Shown: in pieces, positions 6,553 through 11,987 of the stretch
Numbering within the stretch: the first letter of the stretch is position 1
Layout of the letters: each line of letters opens with the position of its first letter
Assembly (NCBI GenBank): GCA_900540405.1
Contig: UQFW01000044.1
Span: 1-11,987 of the forward strand
Source of the DNA: Candidatus Avelusimicrobium faecicola
GTDB lineage: Bacteria > Elusimicrobiota > Elusimicrobia > Elusimicrobiales > Elusimicrobiaceae
Direction: 5' to 3'
DNA length: 11,987 nt
Position numbers and translations under genes: made by a program
Notes under the pieces: generated by a model
Told to the model about the DNA's origin: nothing
Database searches by the model: none
What the model saw: only the letters and a program-made list of their open reading frames with translations

Positions 6553-7218
6553 ATGCGTTTAACCACTTATTTTTTTACTTTTTTAATGGGTTGCCTGCTC
6601 CCGGTTTCTGCCGCGGCATTTACCGTGGGGGAGATGGCCCGCCCTACCTTTAGCACGGCCCCGGCGGGGAATGTCCGCCCGACCACCGCGGCTACGGGCG
6701 CAAGCCGCCCGACTACCGCCGCAACCGGCAACACCCGCCCCACCACCCAGCCGGGCAACAGCGGCAACCGTTTTACGCCGGAAACGGGAGAAACCCACCC
6801 CACCACTCCGGCCGGATTAAGCGCCCAGCGTTTTACGCCGTCTACCGGCCCGGTCCGCCCGGGGTTAGATGCGGCCGGCGGGCGCGCAGAGGCGTTCAGT
6901 TTGGCTCCGCGCCCGACTAAGGGGGCCTCTAAACAGGAAGTGACGGTCAAGCAAGCCGCCCCGGCGGCCAACCCCGGCTTAAAAGCCGCCAAATTGGGAG
7001 GCGGTGCCGGCGGTATGGGGGGAATGACGGCCCAACAGCAAAAAGAGCGCGACAGAGCGGCGGCCAATTCGGATGCGGCCGAAAAACTGGCCGGAGCCAA
7101 AAACTATAAGGCTACGGAAGAAAAAGCGATGTCTAATATCAAAGGTATTTTGGACGCGGTAAACGGCAAGAACAGCAAAATTAACGAAAAAGCCTCCTCG
7201 GCGCGCAAACACCGTTAG
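6553..7218 (+). CDS. Secreted Pro/Thr/Gly-rich repeat protein of unknown function
   Basis: I do not recognise a family. The 221-residue protein has a signal peptide (hydrophobic residues 5-22, likely cut after SAAA at 19-22). Three regions follow. Residues 30-105 are low-complexity with repeated R-P-T-T blocks (GNVRPTTAAT, GASRPTTAAT, GNTRPTTQPG, GETHPTTPAG) interleaved with two RFTPxTG blocks. Residues 120-158 form a basic linker ending in a Gly-rich stretch, LGGGAGGMGGM. Residues 160-221 are highly charged, Ala/Lys/Glu-rich and predicted helical, possibly coiled-coil. There is no Cys after the signal peptide and no lipobox or sorting signal. A Pro/Thr-rich stretch of this kind is typical of extended, possibly O-glycosylated spacers at the cell surface or periplasm (inference). 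It has its own strong promoter and terminator, so it is a single-gene unit. Confidence 0.82.
   Translation: MRLTTYFFTFLMGCLLPVSAAAFTVGEMARPTFSTAPAGNVRPTTAATGASRPTTAATGNTRPTTQPGNSGNRFTPETGETHPTTPAGLSAQRFTPSTGPVRPGLDAAGGRAEAFSLAPRPTKGASKQEVTVKQAAPAANPGLKAAKLGGGAGGMGGMTAQQQKERDRAAANSDAAEKLAGAKNYKATEEKAMSNIKGILDAVNGKNSKINEKASSARKHR
6667..6864 (+). repeat. Degenerate in-frame 30-bp tandem repeat encoding RPTT blocks
   Basis: Three adjacent 30-base units (6667-6756) encode GNVRPTTAAT, GASRPTTAAT and GNTRPTTQPG. Further, more diverged copies encode GETHPTTPAG near 6787-6816 and a partial GPVRPG near 6847. Third-position differences show that the copies are not recent duplicates. Confidence 0.8.
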
Positions 7219-7245
7219 GAAAACCGCTCCGGCATTTTGAACAAA

Positions 7246-7271
7246 AGTCTGCTTAAAAAGCAGGCTTTTTT
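7246..7271 (+). terminator. Intrinsic terminator, probably bidirectional
   Basis: AGTCTGCTT (7246-7254) pairs with AAGCAGGCT (7258-7266), with one G-U pair and a three-base loop, followed by TTTTTT (7266-7271). It ends the Pro/Thr-rich protein gene 27 bases after its stop. Read on the minus strand the hairpin is followed by TTTTG, so it may also stop lrgAB transcripts arriving from the right; 7272-7361 shows no better lrgAB terminator. Confidence 0.85.
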
Positions 7272-7361
7272 ATGGGGGGAAGAAACCGCGTGTTGTGTTT
7301 GGTCGCCCGTTTTCCGGGCCGTGTTTTCAGGCGGTGCGTGCGGCCGGGTCGGGTGCGGGGC

Positions 7362-8045
7362 TTAATCCAGCAACGCTTTCAGCAAGGCTACAATATGCGG
7401 GGAAATCAGGGCGGTCAGCAGGGCCATAATAATTAGGGCCAGGGTGCTTAAAACCGTTTGTTTGTCACGGTGTTTTTCCGCGCATTTGCTGGTGCCTAAT
7501 ACATGGCTGGTGGCCCCGATGGAAATGCCAATAGCCGCGTGGCTGTGAATGTGCAAAAACTTAAAAATGCTGTGCGCCGTCAGCCCGCCCAACAGCCCGG
7601 TTAAGCACACCAAACAAGCGGTCAGTTCCGGTATGCCGCCCAACTCTTTGGAAATTTCCACCGCGGCGGGAGTCGTCACGGATTTGGGCAACATGGAAAA
7701 TATAACCGACTCCTGGGCGTGAAAGCATCTGCCCAATACATAAGTAAGCGCAACGGTACACACGCACGAAAATAATAACCCGCCGAATACCGCGCGTTTA
7801 TTGCGTTTCAATACGCCCAAATTTTGGCTCAGCGGCCACGCAAAAGCCAGCGTAGCCGGGCCTAATGCCCAGGTAATCCAGTGGGCGGAAGCGTTGTAAT
7901 CTTCGTAAGAAACGCGCAAGAGCAACAGCCCGCCAATCAGTAATGCGGAGGCGGAAAGCAAAACCGGCAACTTGCCCCACACCGGCACGCGGGCCGTTTT
8001 GCGGCAGAAAATATAAATCAAGAGTGTAGCCACTAAACCCCACAT
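7362..8045 (-). CDS. lrgB: LrgB/CidB family membrane protein
   Basis: The larger partner of the LrgA-LrgB (CidA-CidB) pair, an inner-membrane protein of 227 residues with about six or seven hydrophobic helices. Family motifs are clear: LGPATLAFAWPL (residues 81-92), MLPKSVTTPAAVEISKELGG in the middle third, and the C-terminal ISIGATSHVLGTSKCAEK. Length is normal. LrgAB was named for control of murein hydrolase activity; related pairs (PftAB in Bacillus) take up or export pyruvate, and a plant fusion exports glycolate. The substrate here is not readable. The ATG at 8045 lies one base after the lrgA stop (TGA-T-ATG) with no strong Shine-Dalgarno, so translation is probably coupled to lrgA. Confidence 0.94.
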   Translation of the reverse strand: MWGLVATLLIYIFCRKTARVPVWGKLPVLLSASALLIGGLLLLRVSYEDYNASAHWITWALGPATLAFAWPLSQNLGVLKRNKRAVFGGLLFSCVCTVALTYVLGRCFHAQESVIFSMLPKSVTTPAAVEISKELGGIPELTACLVCLTGLLGGLTAHSIFKFLHIHSHAAIGISIGATSHVLGTSKCAEKHRDKQTVLSTLALIIMALLTALISPHIVALLKALLD

Positions 8046-8046
8046 A

Positions 8047-8448
8047 TCAGTTGTGCCGCCCCTTTTTAAGGTTCCGCCACTTAATCAGTTTAATCGTGTT
8101 TTCAATCAGCAGGGCGGTTAAAATCATACTTACAAAAGTCCCCACGAATATAGCCGCTAAAATAGGGGTTAAATTGTGGTAAATAGTGCCTGCATACGCC
8201 ATAATGCCCACCGTCAGCGGGATAAATAAAAGGGTCATGTGCTTGAGGAGCAACTCGCAAATATCTTGCACTAAAACCTGGGGGAAAAACGGCAATTTAA
8301 GTAGCAGGCAAAGCAAAATAACGCCTAACAGCGGGGCGGGGAAGTGAATACCGCTCACGCGGACTATCCACACGGATAAAGCAAAGATAAGCACTAAGAA
8401 TACGCCGCCTAAAAGCAAGCGCAAAAAATAGGTAATTTTGGGTTTCAT
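8047..8448 (-). CDS. lrgA: LrgA/CidA family holin-like protein
   Basis: A small inner-membrane protein of 133 residues with four hydrophobic helices, the usual LrgA/CidA size. Family features are the strand-helix segment FPAPLLGVILLCLLLKL (about 36-52), matching the PGSxxGLxLLFLLL consensus, and LLFIPLTVGIMAY, matching LFVPxGVGVM, followed by a basic C-terminus. It is thought to work with LrgB as a small-metabolite/pyruvate transporter or holin/antiholin. I chose the ATG at 8448 (MKPKITYF). The reading frame stays open to 8499, but those 17 residues are encoded by the leader hairpin and are unlike the family. The Shine-Dalgarno is weak (TTGGAAA about 10 bases upstream). It is the first gene of the lrgAB operon; promoter and leader are described separately. 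Confidence 0.9.
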   Translation of the reverse strand: MKPKITYFLRLLLGGVFLVLIFALSVWIVRVSGIHFPAPLLGVILLCLLLKLPFFPQVLVQDICELLLKHMTLLFIPLTVGIMAYAGTIYHNLTPILAAIFVGTFVSMILTALLIENTIKLIKWRNLKKGRHN

Positions 8449-8463
8449 GGTGTTTTTTCCAAC

Positions 8464-8486
8464 AAAAAACCCCGGTAAACGGGGTT
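8464..8486 (-). terminator. Terminator-like hairpin in the lrgA leader (candidate attenuator)
   Basis: On the minus strand AACCCCG pairs with CGGGGTT around TTTAC, followed by a T run (plus 8469 to 8464). It ends 15 bases before the lrgA ATG and lies downstream of the only visible lrgAB promoter. There is no upstream minus-strand gene that lacks its own terminator. The plus strand has no T run, so the direction is minus. Confidence 0.65.
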
Positions 8487-8512
8487 CTGTGCGGTTCAAA
8501 CTGTTTACTTTA

Positions 8513-8534
8513 CTTATATTTTACAAAATATAAG
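8513..8534. promoter_or_regulatory. 22-bp palindrome over the lrgAB promoter (candidate operator)
   Basis: CTTATATTTT (8513-8522) and AAAATATAAG (8525-8534) are exact inverted copies separated by two bases. The palindrome covers the proposed -10 of lrgAB, a typical place for a repressor or activator site. The cognate regulator is not in the window; LrgAB genes elsewhere are controlled by LytTR or LysR (CidR) proteins. Confidence 0.6.
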
Positions 8535-8547
8535 CGGGGGCCGGCAA
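8518..8547 (-). promoter_or_regulatory. Candidate lrgAB promoter
   Basis: On the minus strand TTGCCG (plus 8542-8547) and TAAAAT (plus 8518-8523) are separated by 18 bases. Transcription would begin near 8510 and pass through the hairpin at 8464-8486 before lrgA. Confidence 0.5.
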
Positions 8548-8602
8548 AACAAAAATAGCTTTTTAAGCGTGCAGAGGGGGGTAAATTTTATACAATAACA
8601 AT

Positions 8603-8844
8603 ATGGCAAACTTGCACGAAGAAAGCGCGGTTTCTTTCCTGCCTTGCCGCACCTGGGTTATTACGGGCGGGGCGGGGTTTATCGGGTCCCACTTGGCAAA
8701 AGCATTAGTGGCCCGGGGCAAAGCGCCAAATCCCCTTATGCGGCGGATATTTCCAAAATCCGGGCATTGGGGTTTGAGCCGAAAGTATCTTTACAGGACG
8801 CGCTGGCGGAAATGTGGGCCCAGCTTAAAAATCAAGCGGAGTGA
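8603..8844 (+). pseudogene. Remnant of an extended-SDR NAD-dependent sugar epimerase/dehydratase, middle deleted and frame-shifted
   Basis: Two ends of one enzyme are joined with the middle missing. The 5' part (8603 to about 8719) encodes the N-terminal Rossmann strand and glycine motif of extended SDR enzymes, TWVITGGAGFIGSHLAKAL. From about 8719, in another frame, comes a typical C-terminal tail, SPYAADISKIRALGFEPKV and LAEMWAQLKNQ, ending at TGA 8842-8844. An intact enzyme is usually 300-350 residues, so roughly 220-260 codons have been lost, including the catalytic Y-x-x-x-K. Reading on in the first frame gives unrelated sequence. Enzymes of this type (UDP-glucose/UDP-GlcNAc epimerases, dTDP-glucose dehydratase) act in surface-polysaccharide synthesis; which one this was cannot be told. 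There is no clear ribosome-binding site. An assembly error in a metagenome-derived contig is an alternative. Confidence 0.8.
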
Positions 8845-8934
8845 AACACTAAATTTGCCCTTATTGGGTTTGCGCGCTTACATTGCCGTTTTCTTACTTA
8901 TCGGTAAACTTTCTTATTCCTCATTAGGCTAAAT

Positions 8935-8971
8935 AAAAAACCCCGGGTCTTATACAACCCGGGGTCTTTTT
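8935..8971 (-). terminator. Bidirectional terminator between the epimerase remnant and the pilin gene
   Basis: CCCCGGGT (8941-8948) pairs with ACCCGGGG (8957-8964). Both sides carry T runs: minus strand TTTTTT from 8940 to 8935, plus strand TCTTTTT to 8971. Its main role is ending the pilin transcript, whose stop is at 8997; it also closes the old epimerase gene. The rest of 8845-8996 holds no gene that I can see. Confidence 0.85.
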
Positions 8972-8996
8972 ATTTATGGTTATTGCCAAATTTATT

Positions 8997-9455
8997 TTAC
9001 AGGGCTTCCACAAAGTCCGCCAGTTTTTTGCCGTCGGTCGTGCCGTCGTTGTTAACGTTCGTGCGGGGGCTGGTGCCGTCGCTGGCCGGGATTACCTGGG
9101 TCCAGCTGACAATGCAGGTGGTGGCCGCGCCGTCGCGGCGGCAGACGTTTACCTGGCAGCCGGTGGCTATGGTAAACGTAAAGTTTTTGGTGGAAAAAAC
9201 GGTTCCGTCAGCGTTCCAAGTTCCGCCTTGCAAATCGGCATCAATACCGGTTTTTTCTGTGGGGCAACTGTCCGTGTGCATTTGTTTGTAGCGTTGCATA
9301 GAGTCCGTAATGGCTTTGGCGGTAATAAAACCTTCCGTCAGGCGGGCCTTTTCAACCGAAATGGTATACTGCGGCAAGGCCACGGCAGACAAAATGCCGA
9401 TAATTAATACAACTACTAATAATTCTATAAGGGTAAAACCCCGGTTATTGGTCAT
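8997..9455 (-). CDS. Type IV pilin-like / pseudopilin protein with N-terminal methylation motif
   Basis: A 152-residue type IV pilin or type II secretion pseudopilin. The class III leader MTNNRG is followed by the prepilin peptidase site G6|F7-T-L-I-E-L-L, with Glu at mature position 5 (residue 11) and a hydrophobic helix to about residue 28 (VVVLIIGILSAVALPQY). The helix continues amphipathically (VEKARLTEGFITAKAITDSM), then comes a short globular domain with four Cys (64, 100, 105, 114) that could form two disulfides, and a Gly/Asp/Thr-rich loop (DGTSPRTNVNNDGTTDGKK). The product would be anchored in the inner membrane and assembled into a pilus or secretion pseudopilus. AAGGAG lies seven bases before the ATG. 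No assembly ATPase, platform or peptidase gene is nearby, so it is a stand-alone copy. Multiple scattered genes of this type are known from Elusimicrobiota genomes, which is part of why I suspect that phylum. Confidence 0.92.
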   Translation of the reverse strand: MTNNRGFTLIELLVVVLIIGILSAVALPQYTISVEKARLTEGFITAKAITDSMQRYKQMHTDSCPTEKTGIDADLQGGTWNADGTVFSTKNFTFTIATGCQVNVCRRDGAATTCIVSWTQVIPASDGTSPRTNVNNDGTTDGKKLADFVEAL

Positions 9456-9491
9456 GGTAAATCTCCTTAATAAAAATCCTTACACTGTATA

Positions 9492-9520
9492 GTATAATAA
9501 AAATCGCACGCAAGGCAAGC
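9492..9520 (-). promoter_or_regulatory. Candidate promoter of the pilin gene
   Basis: On the minus strand TTGCCT is followed after 16 bases by TATACT; TTGCTT with TATTAT after 17 bases overlaps it. Both put the transcription start about 30 bases before the ATG at 9455. It is back-to-back with the metal-operon promoter. Confidence 0.5.
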
Positions 9521-9526
9521 AAAAAC

Positions 9527-9557
9527 TTGACAATCATAAAAAAATATATAATAATAT
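9527..9557 (+). promoter_or_regulatory. Promoter of the metal-resistance operon
   Basis: A perfect TTGACA lies at 9527-9532. The -10 falls within an A/T run: TATAAT at 9547 gives a short 14-base spacer, and TAATAT at 9552 gives 19. The exact -10 is unresolved, but either choice abuts or overlaps the operator at 9553-9578, so a bound repressor would block polymerase. Confidence 0.65.
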
Positions 9558-9578
9558 ATGAACAAATGTTCATACATT
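9553..9578. promoter_or_regulatory. 12-2-12 inverted-repeat operator of ArsR/SmtB type
   Basis: Arms 9553-9564 and 9567-9578 are inverted copies with 11 of 12 bases matching, separated by AA. The core is TATGAACA-AA-TGTTCATA. This is the 12-2-12 architecture with TGAA...TTCA cores known for SmtB, ZiaR, CzrA and related metal sensors, and it lies immediately before the sensor gene. Confidence 0.85.
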
Positions 9579-9588
9579 GGATATTAAA

Positions 9589-9963
9589 ATGAAAAAAGAA
9601 CTTTCAAAAACTCCCCGGGAGGGGAAAAGCTTGGCCTCCCGCCACTTGCAAGCGGCCGAGGACTTAAAAAAACACGCCCCGGACGAAGAAGAACTCTACG
9701 AACTGGCCGATTTATTTAAGGCATTTTCGGATTCGTCCCGCATTAAAATTTTATGGGCGTTAAGCACGGCCGATTTTTGCGTTTGCCACCTGGCCGCCGC
9801 CTTGGGCATGACGCAGTCTGCCGTATCGCACCAGTTGCGGTTATTAAAGCAGGGGCGGCTGGTAAAAAGTCGCCGGGAAGGCCAAAGCATTGTGTATTCT
9901 TTGGCGGATGAGCATGTAAAAAAGGTTTTCGGCCTGGGGCTGGAACATGTGAGGGAAAAATGA
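9589..9963 (+). CDS. ArsR/SmtB-family metal-responsive repressor (Zn/Cd/Pb type)
   Basis: A winged-helix repressor of 124 residues that should release DNA when it binds metal. Core features: FKAFSDSSRIKILWAL (43-58), the alpha-3 metal motif DFCVCHLA (62-69, Cys64 and Cys66; CadC has ELCVCDL), and the recognition helix MTQSAVSHQLRLLK (74-87). The C-terminal helix carries a complete SmtB-type alpha-5 zinc site: Asp107-x-His109 and His120-x-x-Glu123, with spacing identical to SmtB D104/H106/H117/E120. The N-terminal arm has no Cys but has His19 and His29, so an alpha-3N site would have to use these with Cys64/66. I chose the ATG at 9589; a TTG at 9577 lies inside the operator and is unlikely. 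The Shine-Dalgarno is weak (TTGGA). It overlaps the ATPase gene by ATGA and is presumably autoregulated through the operator at 9553. Confidence 0.93.
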   Translation: MKKELSKTPREGKSLASRHLQAAEDLKKHAPDEEELYELADLFKAFSDSSRIKILWALSTADFCVCHLAAALGMTQSAVSHQLRLLKQGRLVKSRREGQSIVYSLADEHVKKVFGLGLEHVREK

Positions 9964-11861
9964 CACATACTTGCTGTGCTTGTACCGGGTGCGCCTGCCA
10001 CGCACACCATGGGGAAGAAAAAACTTTTTGGGCCGCTTATCGCTGGCTTGCGGCCGCGGCCGCCCTTTTTATAGCGGCGCTTTTTATGGGGAAGTGGCCC
10101 TGGGTGCAGTTGGCGTTTTGTGTGGTTTCGTGGGGAATCGCCGGGTGGGAAGTGGTTTTTCATGCCTTGCGCGGCCTTGTTAAAGGGGATTTTTTAGACG
10201 AAAACTTTTTAATGACGTTAGCCACCGTGGGGGCGTTTTGTTTGGGGGAATACCCGGAGGCCGCCGCCGTCATGCTTTTTTATCAAATCGGCGAGGCGTT
10301 CCAGGAGCGCGCCGCCGGCAATTCCCGCCACTCTATCCGGGCTTTGTTGGCGTTGCGCCCGGCCTTTGCGCGGGTGTGGCGCGGGGAAACTTGGCAAAAA
10401 GTGGCGCCGGAAGATGTAAAAGTGGGGGAAGTAATTGCGGTTTACCCGGGGGAGCGCGTGCCGTTGGACGGCACCGTCACGGACGGCGCGGCCTTTGCCG
10501 ATACGTCTGCCCTTACCGGGGAGTCCGTCCCCAAGCGCTTGGAAACGGGCGATACGGCTTTGGGAGGGTTTGTGTGTAAAGACGGTAAACTAACCCTGCA
10601 AGTGGCGCGGGTGTATGGGCAAAGTGCCACCGCTAAAGTGTTGGAGTTGGTGGAACACGCGGCGGGGAAAAAGGCCCGGGCGGAAAAATTTATTTCCCGC
10701 TTTGCGCGTTGGTATACGCCGCTTGTGGTGGCGGGGGCGGTGTTGGTGGCGGTGGTGCCGCCGCTTTTGGTGCCGGATGCCACTTTTAAGACGTGGGTTT
10801 CCCGCGCGTTGGTGTTTTTGGTGGTGTCTTGCCCGTGCGCGTTGGTACTGTCGGTTCCGCTGGGGTTTTTCGGCGGGATTGGCGGCGCGGCCAAAAACGG
10901 CATACTTATTAAAGGGGGGAATTTTGTAGAGGCCCTCGCGCGCTTAAAAATTTTAGCGGCTGACAAAACCGGCACGCTGACCAAAGGCGTGTTTAAGGTG
11001 ACGGCGGTGGCCCCGCTATCCTGCACGGCGCCCGAGCTGTTGGAAATTTGCGCGTTGGCCGAGGCGGCCTCTAACCACCCGGTAGCGGCGGCGTTGCGCG
11101 TGGCGTACGGCAAGCCGGTTGAGCCGGCGCGCGTAAAAGACGTGCGCGAAATTGCCGGCAAGGGGGTAAGCGCGCAGGTGGACGGCCAAACGGTGCTGGT
11201 AGGAAAGGCGGCCTTTTTATTGGAAAGCGGCATTTCTATCCCGCCGCAAGCCGCCGGGAGCGTGTTTTGCGCGCAAGACGGCAAATATATAGGGAGCGTG
11301 ACGGTTTCGGACGAAATAAAGGCAGATGCCGCCCGGGCCGTTCAAGCTCTTAAAAAAGAGGGCATTGAAAAGGTGGTTATGCTCACCGGGGATAACGCCG
11401 CCGCGGCGGAGCCGGTGGCAAAGGCGTTGCAGTTGGACGGGTTCCGGGCGGATTTATTGCCTGCCCAAAAAGTGGCGGAAGTGGAGCGGCTCCAACAGCA
11501 AACGGCGGGTACAGTGGCTTTTGTGGGGGACGGTATTAATGATGCCCCTGTTTTAGCGCGTGCAGACGTGGGGATTGCCATGGGCGCGCTGGGCTCGGAC
11601 GCGGCGGTAGAGGCGGCAGACGTGGTTTTAATGACCGACGAACCCTTAAAAATAGCGCAGGCGGTGGCTTTGGCCCGCTTTACGCTAAAAGTAGTGCGGC
11701 AGAATATTGTGTTTGCTTTGGCGGTAAAAGCGGCTATTTTGGCTTTGGGGGCCGGCGGTGCGGCTACTTTGTGGGAAGCCGTATTTGCGGATGTGGGGGT
11801 GTCCGTCGTGGCGGTGCTTAATGCCATTCGTCCGCTTAAATATCAGCCTAAAGAAAAGTAG
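9960..11861 (+). CDS. zntA: P1B-2-type Zn2+/Cd2+/Pb2+-exporting ATPase
   Basis: An inner-membrane heavy-metal efflux pump, 633 residues. Motifs in order: actuator TGES (186-189), transmembrane metal site CPC (291-293), phosphorylation site DKTGTLT (Asp335), SNHP (371-374, the P1B nucleotide-binding His-Pro), TGDN (476-479) and GDGINDAP (523-530). The last membrane helices hold Lys590 and Asp611 (EAVFADVGVS), the lysine and aspartate diagnostic of the Zn/Cd/Pb subgroup ZntA/CadA; the copper-pump NY...MxxSS pattern is absent. There is no GMTCxxC heavy-metal-associated domain. Instead the first 17 residues hold five Cys (5, 6, 8, 11, 13) and three His (14, 16, 17), so the protein is shorter than the roughly 700-730 residues of E. 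coli ZntA or CadA. The start overlaps the sensor stop (ATGA), with GAGGG four bases upstream, making a two-gene metal-inducible operon. cadA is an equally valid name. Confidence 0.95.
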   Translation: MTHTCCACTGCACHAHHGEEKTFWAAYRWLAAAAALFIAALFMGKWPWVQLAFCVVSWGIAGWEVVFHALRGLVKGDFLDENFLMTLATVGAFCLGEYPEAAAVMLFYQIGEAFQERAAGNSRHSIRALLALRPAFARVWRGETWQKVAPEDVKVGEVIAVYPGERVPLDGTVTDGAAFADTSALTGESVPKRLETGDTALGGFVCKDGKLTLQVARVYGQSATAKVLELVEHAAGKKARAEKFISRFARWYTPLVVAGAVLVAVVPPLLVPDATFKTWVSRALVFLVVSCPCALVLSVPLGFFGGIGGAAKNGILIKGGNFVEALARLKILAADKTGTLTKGVFKVTAVAPLSCTAPELLEICALAEAASNHPVAAALRVAYGKPVEPARVKDVREIAGKGVSAQVDGQTVLVGKAAFLLESGISIPPQAAGSVFCAQDGKYIGSVTVSDEIKADAARAVQALKKEGIEKVVMLTGDNAAAAEPVAKALQLDGFRADLLPAQKVAEVERLQQQTAGTVAFVGDGINDAPVLARADVGIAMGALGSDAAVEAADVVLMTDEPLKIAQAVALARFTLKVVRQNIVFALAVKAAILALGAGGAATLWEAVFADVGVSVVAVLNAIRPLKYQPKEK

Positions 11862-11892
11862 TTTATTAAATAGAAAAGTTGTTTTCCGCTTT

Positions 11893-11945
11893 CAAGGCGG
11901 GTTTAGCGTTCACGCTAAACCCGCCTTGACTTGTTTTTTTTTTTT
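11893..11945 (+). terminator. Strong intrinsic terminator after the metal ATPase gene
   Basis: A perfect 16-bp stem pairs 11893-11908 with 11913-11928 around a TTCA loop, followed by a run of twelve T residues at 11934-11945. It lies 31 bases after the ATPase stop codon and is the strongest terminator in the window. Confidence 0.93.
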
Positions 11946-11987
11946 GATACAGTGGTTTTATATCAAAGCATGTGGGAGGATATGTGA
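11926..11987 (+). promoter_or_regulatory. Candidate promoter and ribosome-binding site of a gene starting at the right edge
   Basis: TTGACT (11926-11931) and TACAGT (11948-11953) are 16 bases apart, and GGAGG follows at 11975-11979. The ATG at 11982 is followed directly by TGA, so it cannot start a gene; a GTG at 11984 or a start beyond the window is more likely. The gene itself is not visible. Confidence 0.45.

Noticed and set aside
6667..6864. CRISPR-like regular repeats
   Set aside because: The repeats are in-frame, degenerate at third positions and contiguous, with no spacers; they encode protein repeats.
6567..7100. 177-residue minus-strand frame
   Set aside because: Mirror of the GC-rich repeat region of the secreted RPTT protein; it has no promoter or ribosome-binding site.
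10442..11284. 280-residue open frame on the minus strand
   Set aside because: Antisense to the metal ATPase catalytic domain; Ser/Thr/Pro/Ala-rich sequence with no recognisable fold.

Overview
The window reads as ordinary chromosome from a Gram-negative-like, probably host-associated anaerobe. The type IV pilin/pseudopilin gene (processing site RG|FTLIELL), an acetate kinase, compact operons with strong intrinsic terminators, and MORN/YwqK-type repeat proteins with secreted low-complexity proteins together recall gut Elusimicrobiota. That placement comes from general resemblance and not from a marker gene, so it is tentative. No phage, insertion sequence, CRISPR array, tRNA or rRNA was seen.

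Layout, left to right. (1) 11-1687, minus: a two-gene phosphate uptake operon, a DUF47/PhoU-like protein followed by a PiT phosphate transporter. (2) 1761-3170, minus: an acetate kinase with its own terminator, a C-terminal extension and two changed active-site-motif positions. (3) 3358-4493, plus: a secreted, disulfide-rich protein of unknown function. (4) 4519-6465, minus: a BaiN/HI0933-type flavoprotein, one base ahead of a cytosolic MORN/YwqK-repeat protein. (5) 6497-7271, plus: a strong promoter driving a secreted Pro/Thr-rich repeat protein, with terminator. (6) 7362-8547, minus: lrgA-lrgB (holin-like or pyruvate/metabolite export) with a palindrome over the promoter and a terminator-like hairpin in the leader. 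(7) 8603-8844, plus: the decayed remains of an NAD-dependent sugar epimerase with its middle deleted. (8) 8935-9532, minus: a stand-alone pilin-like gene. (9) 9527-11945, plus: a zinc/cadmium resistance operon, an ArsR/SmtB-type sensor overlapping a P1B-type ATPase gene by 4 bases, preceded by a near-perfect 12-2-12 operator and ended by a 16-bp hairpin terminator. A promoter and ribosome-binding site for a further gene run off the right edge.

Functionally the best-resolved unit is the metal operon. The sensor should sit on the operator that overlaps its own promoter until Zn/Cd/Pb binds its alpha-5 and/or Cys sites, then release it so the efflux ATPase is made. The phosphate operon pairs a transporter with its usual partner. 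Acetate kinase and LrgAB both fit overflow carbon metabolism, although they are not adjacent. Nothing here clearly forms a new multi-gene system. The least explained items are the two secreted repeat proteins, the flavoprotein/MORN-repeat pair, the lrgAB leader and the divergent acetate kinase.
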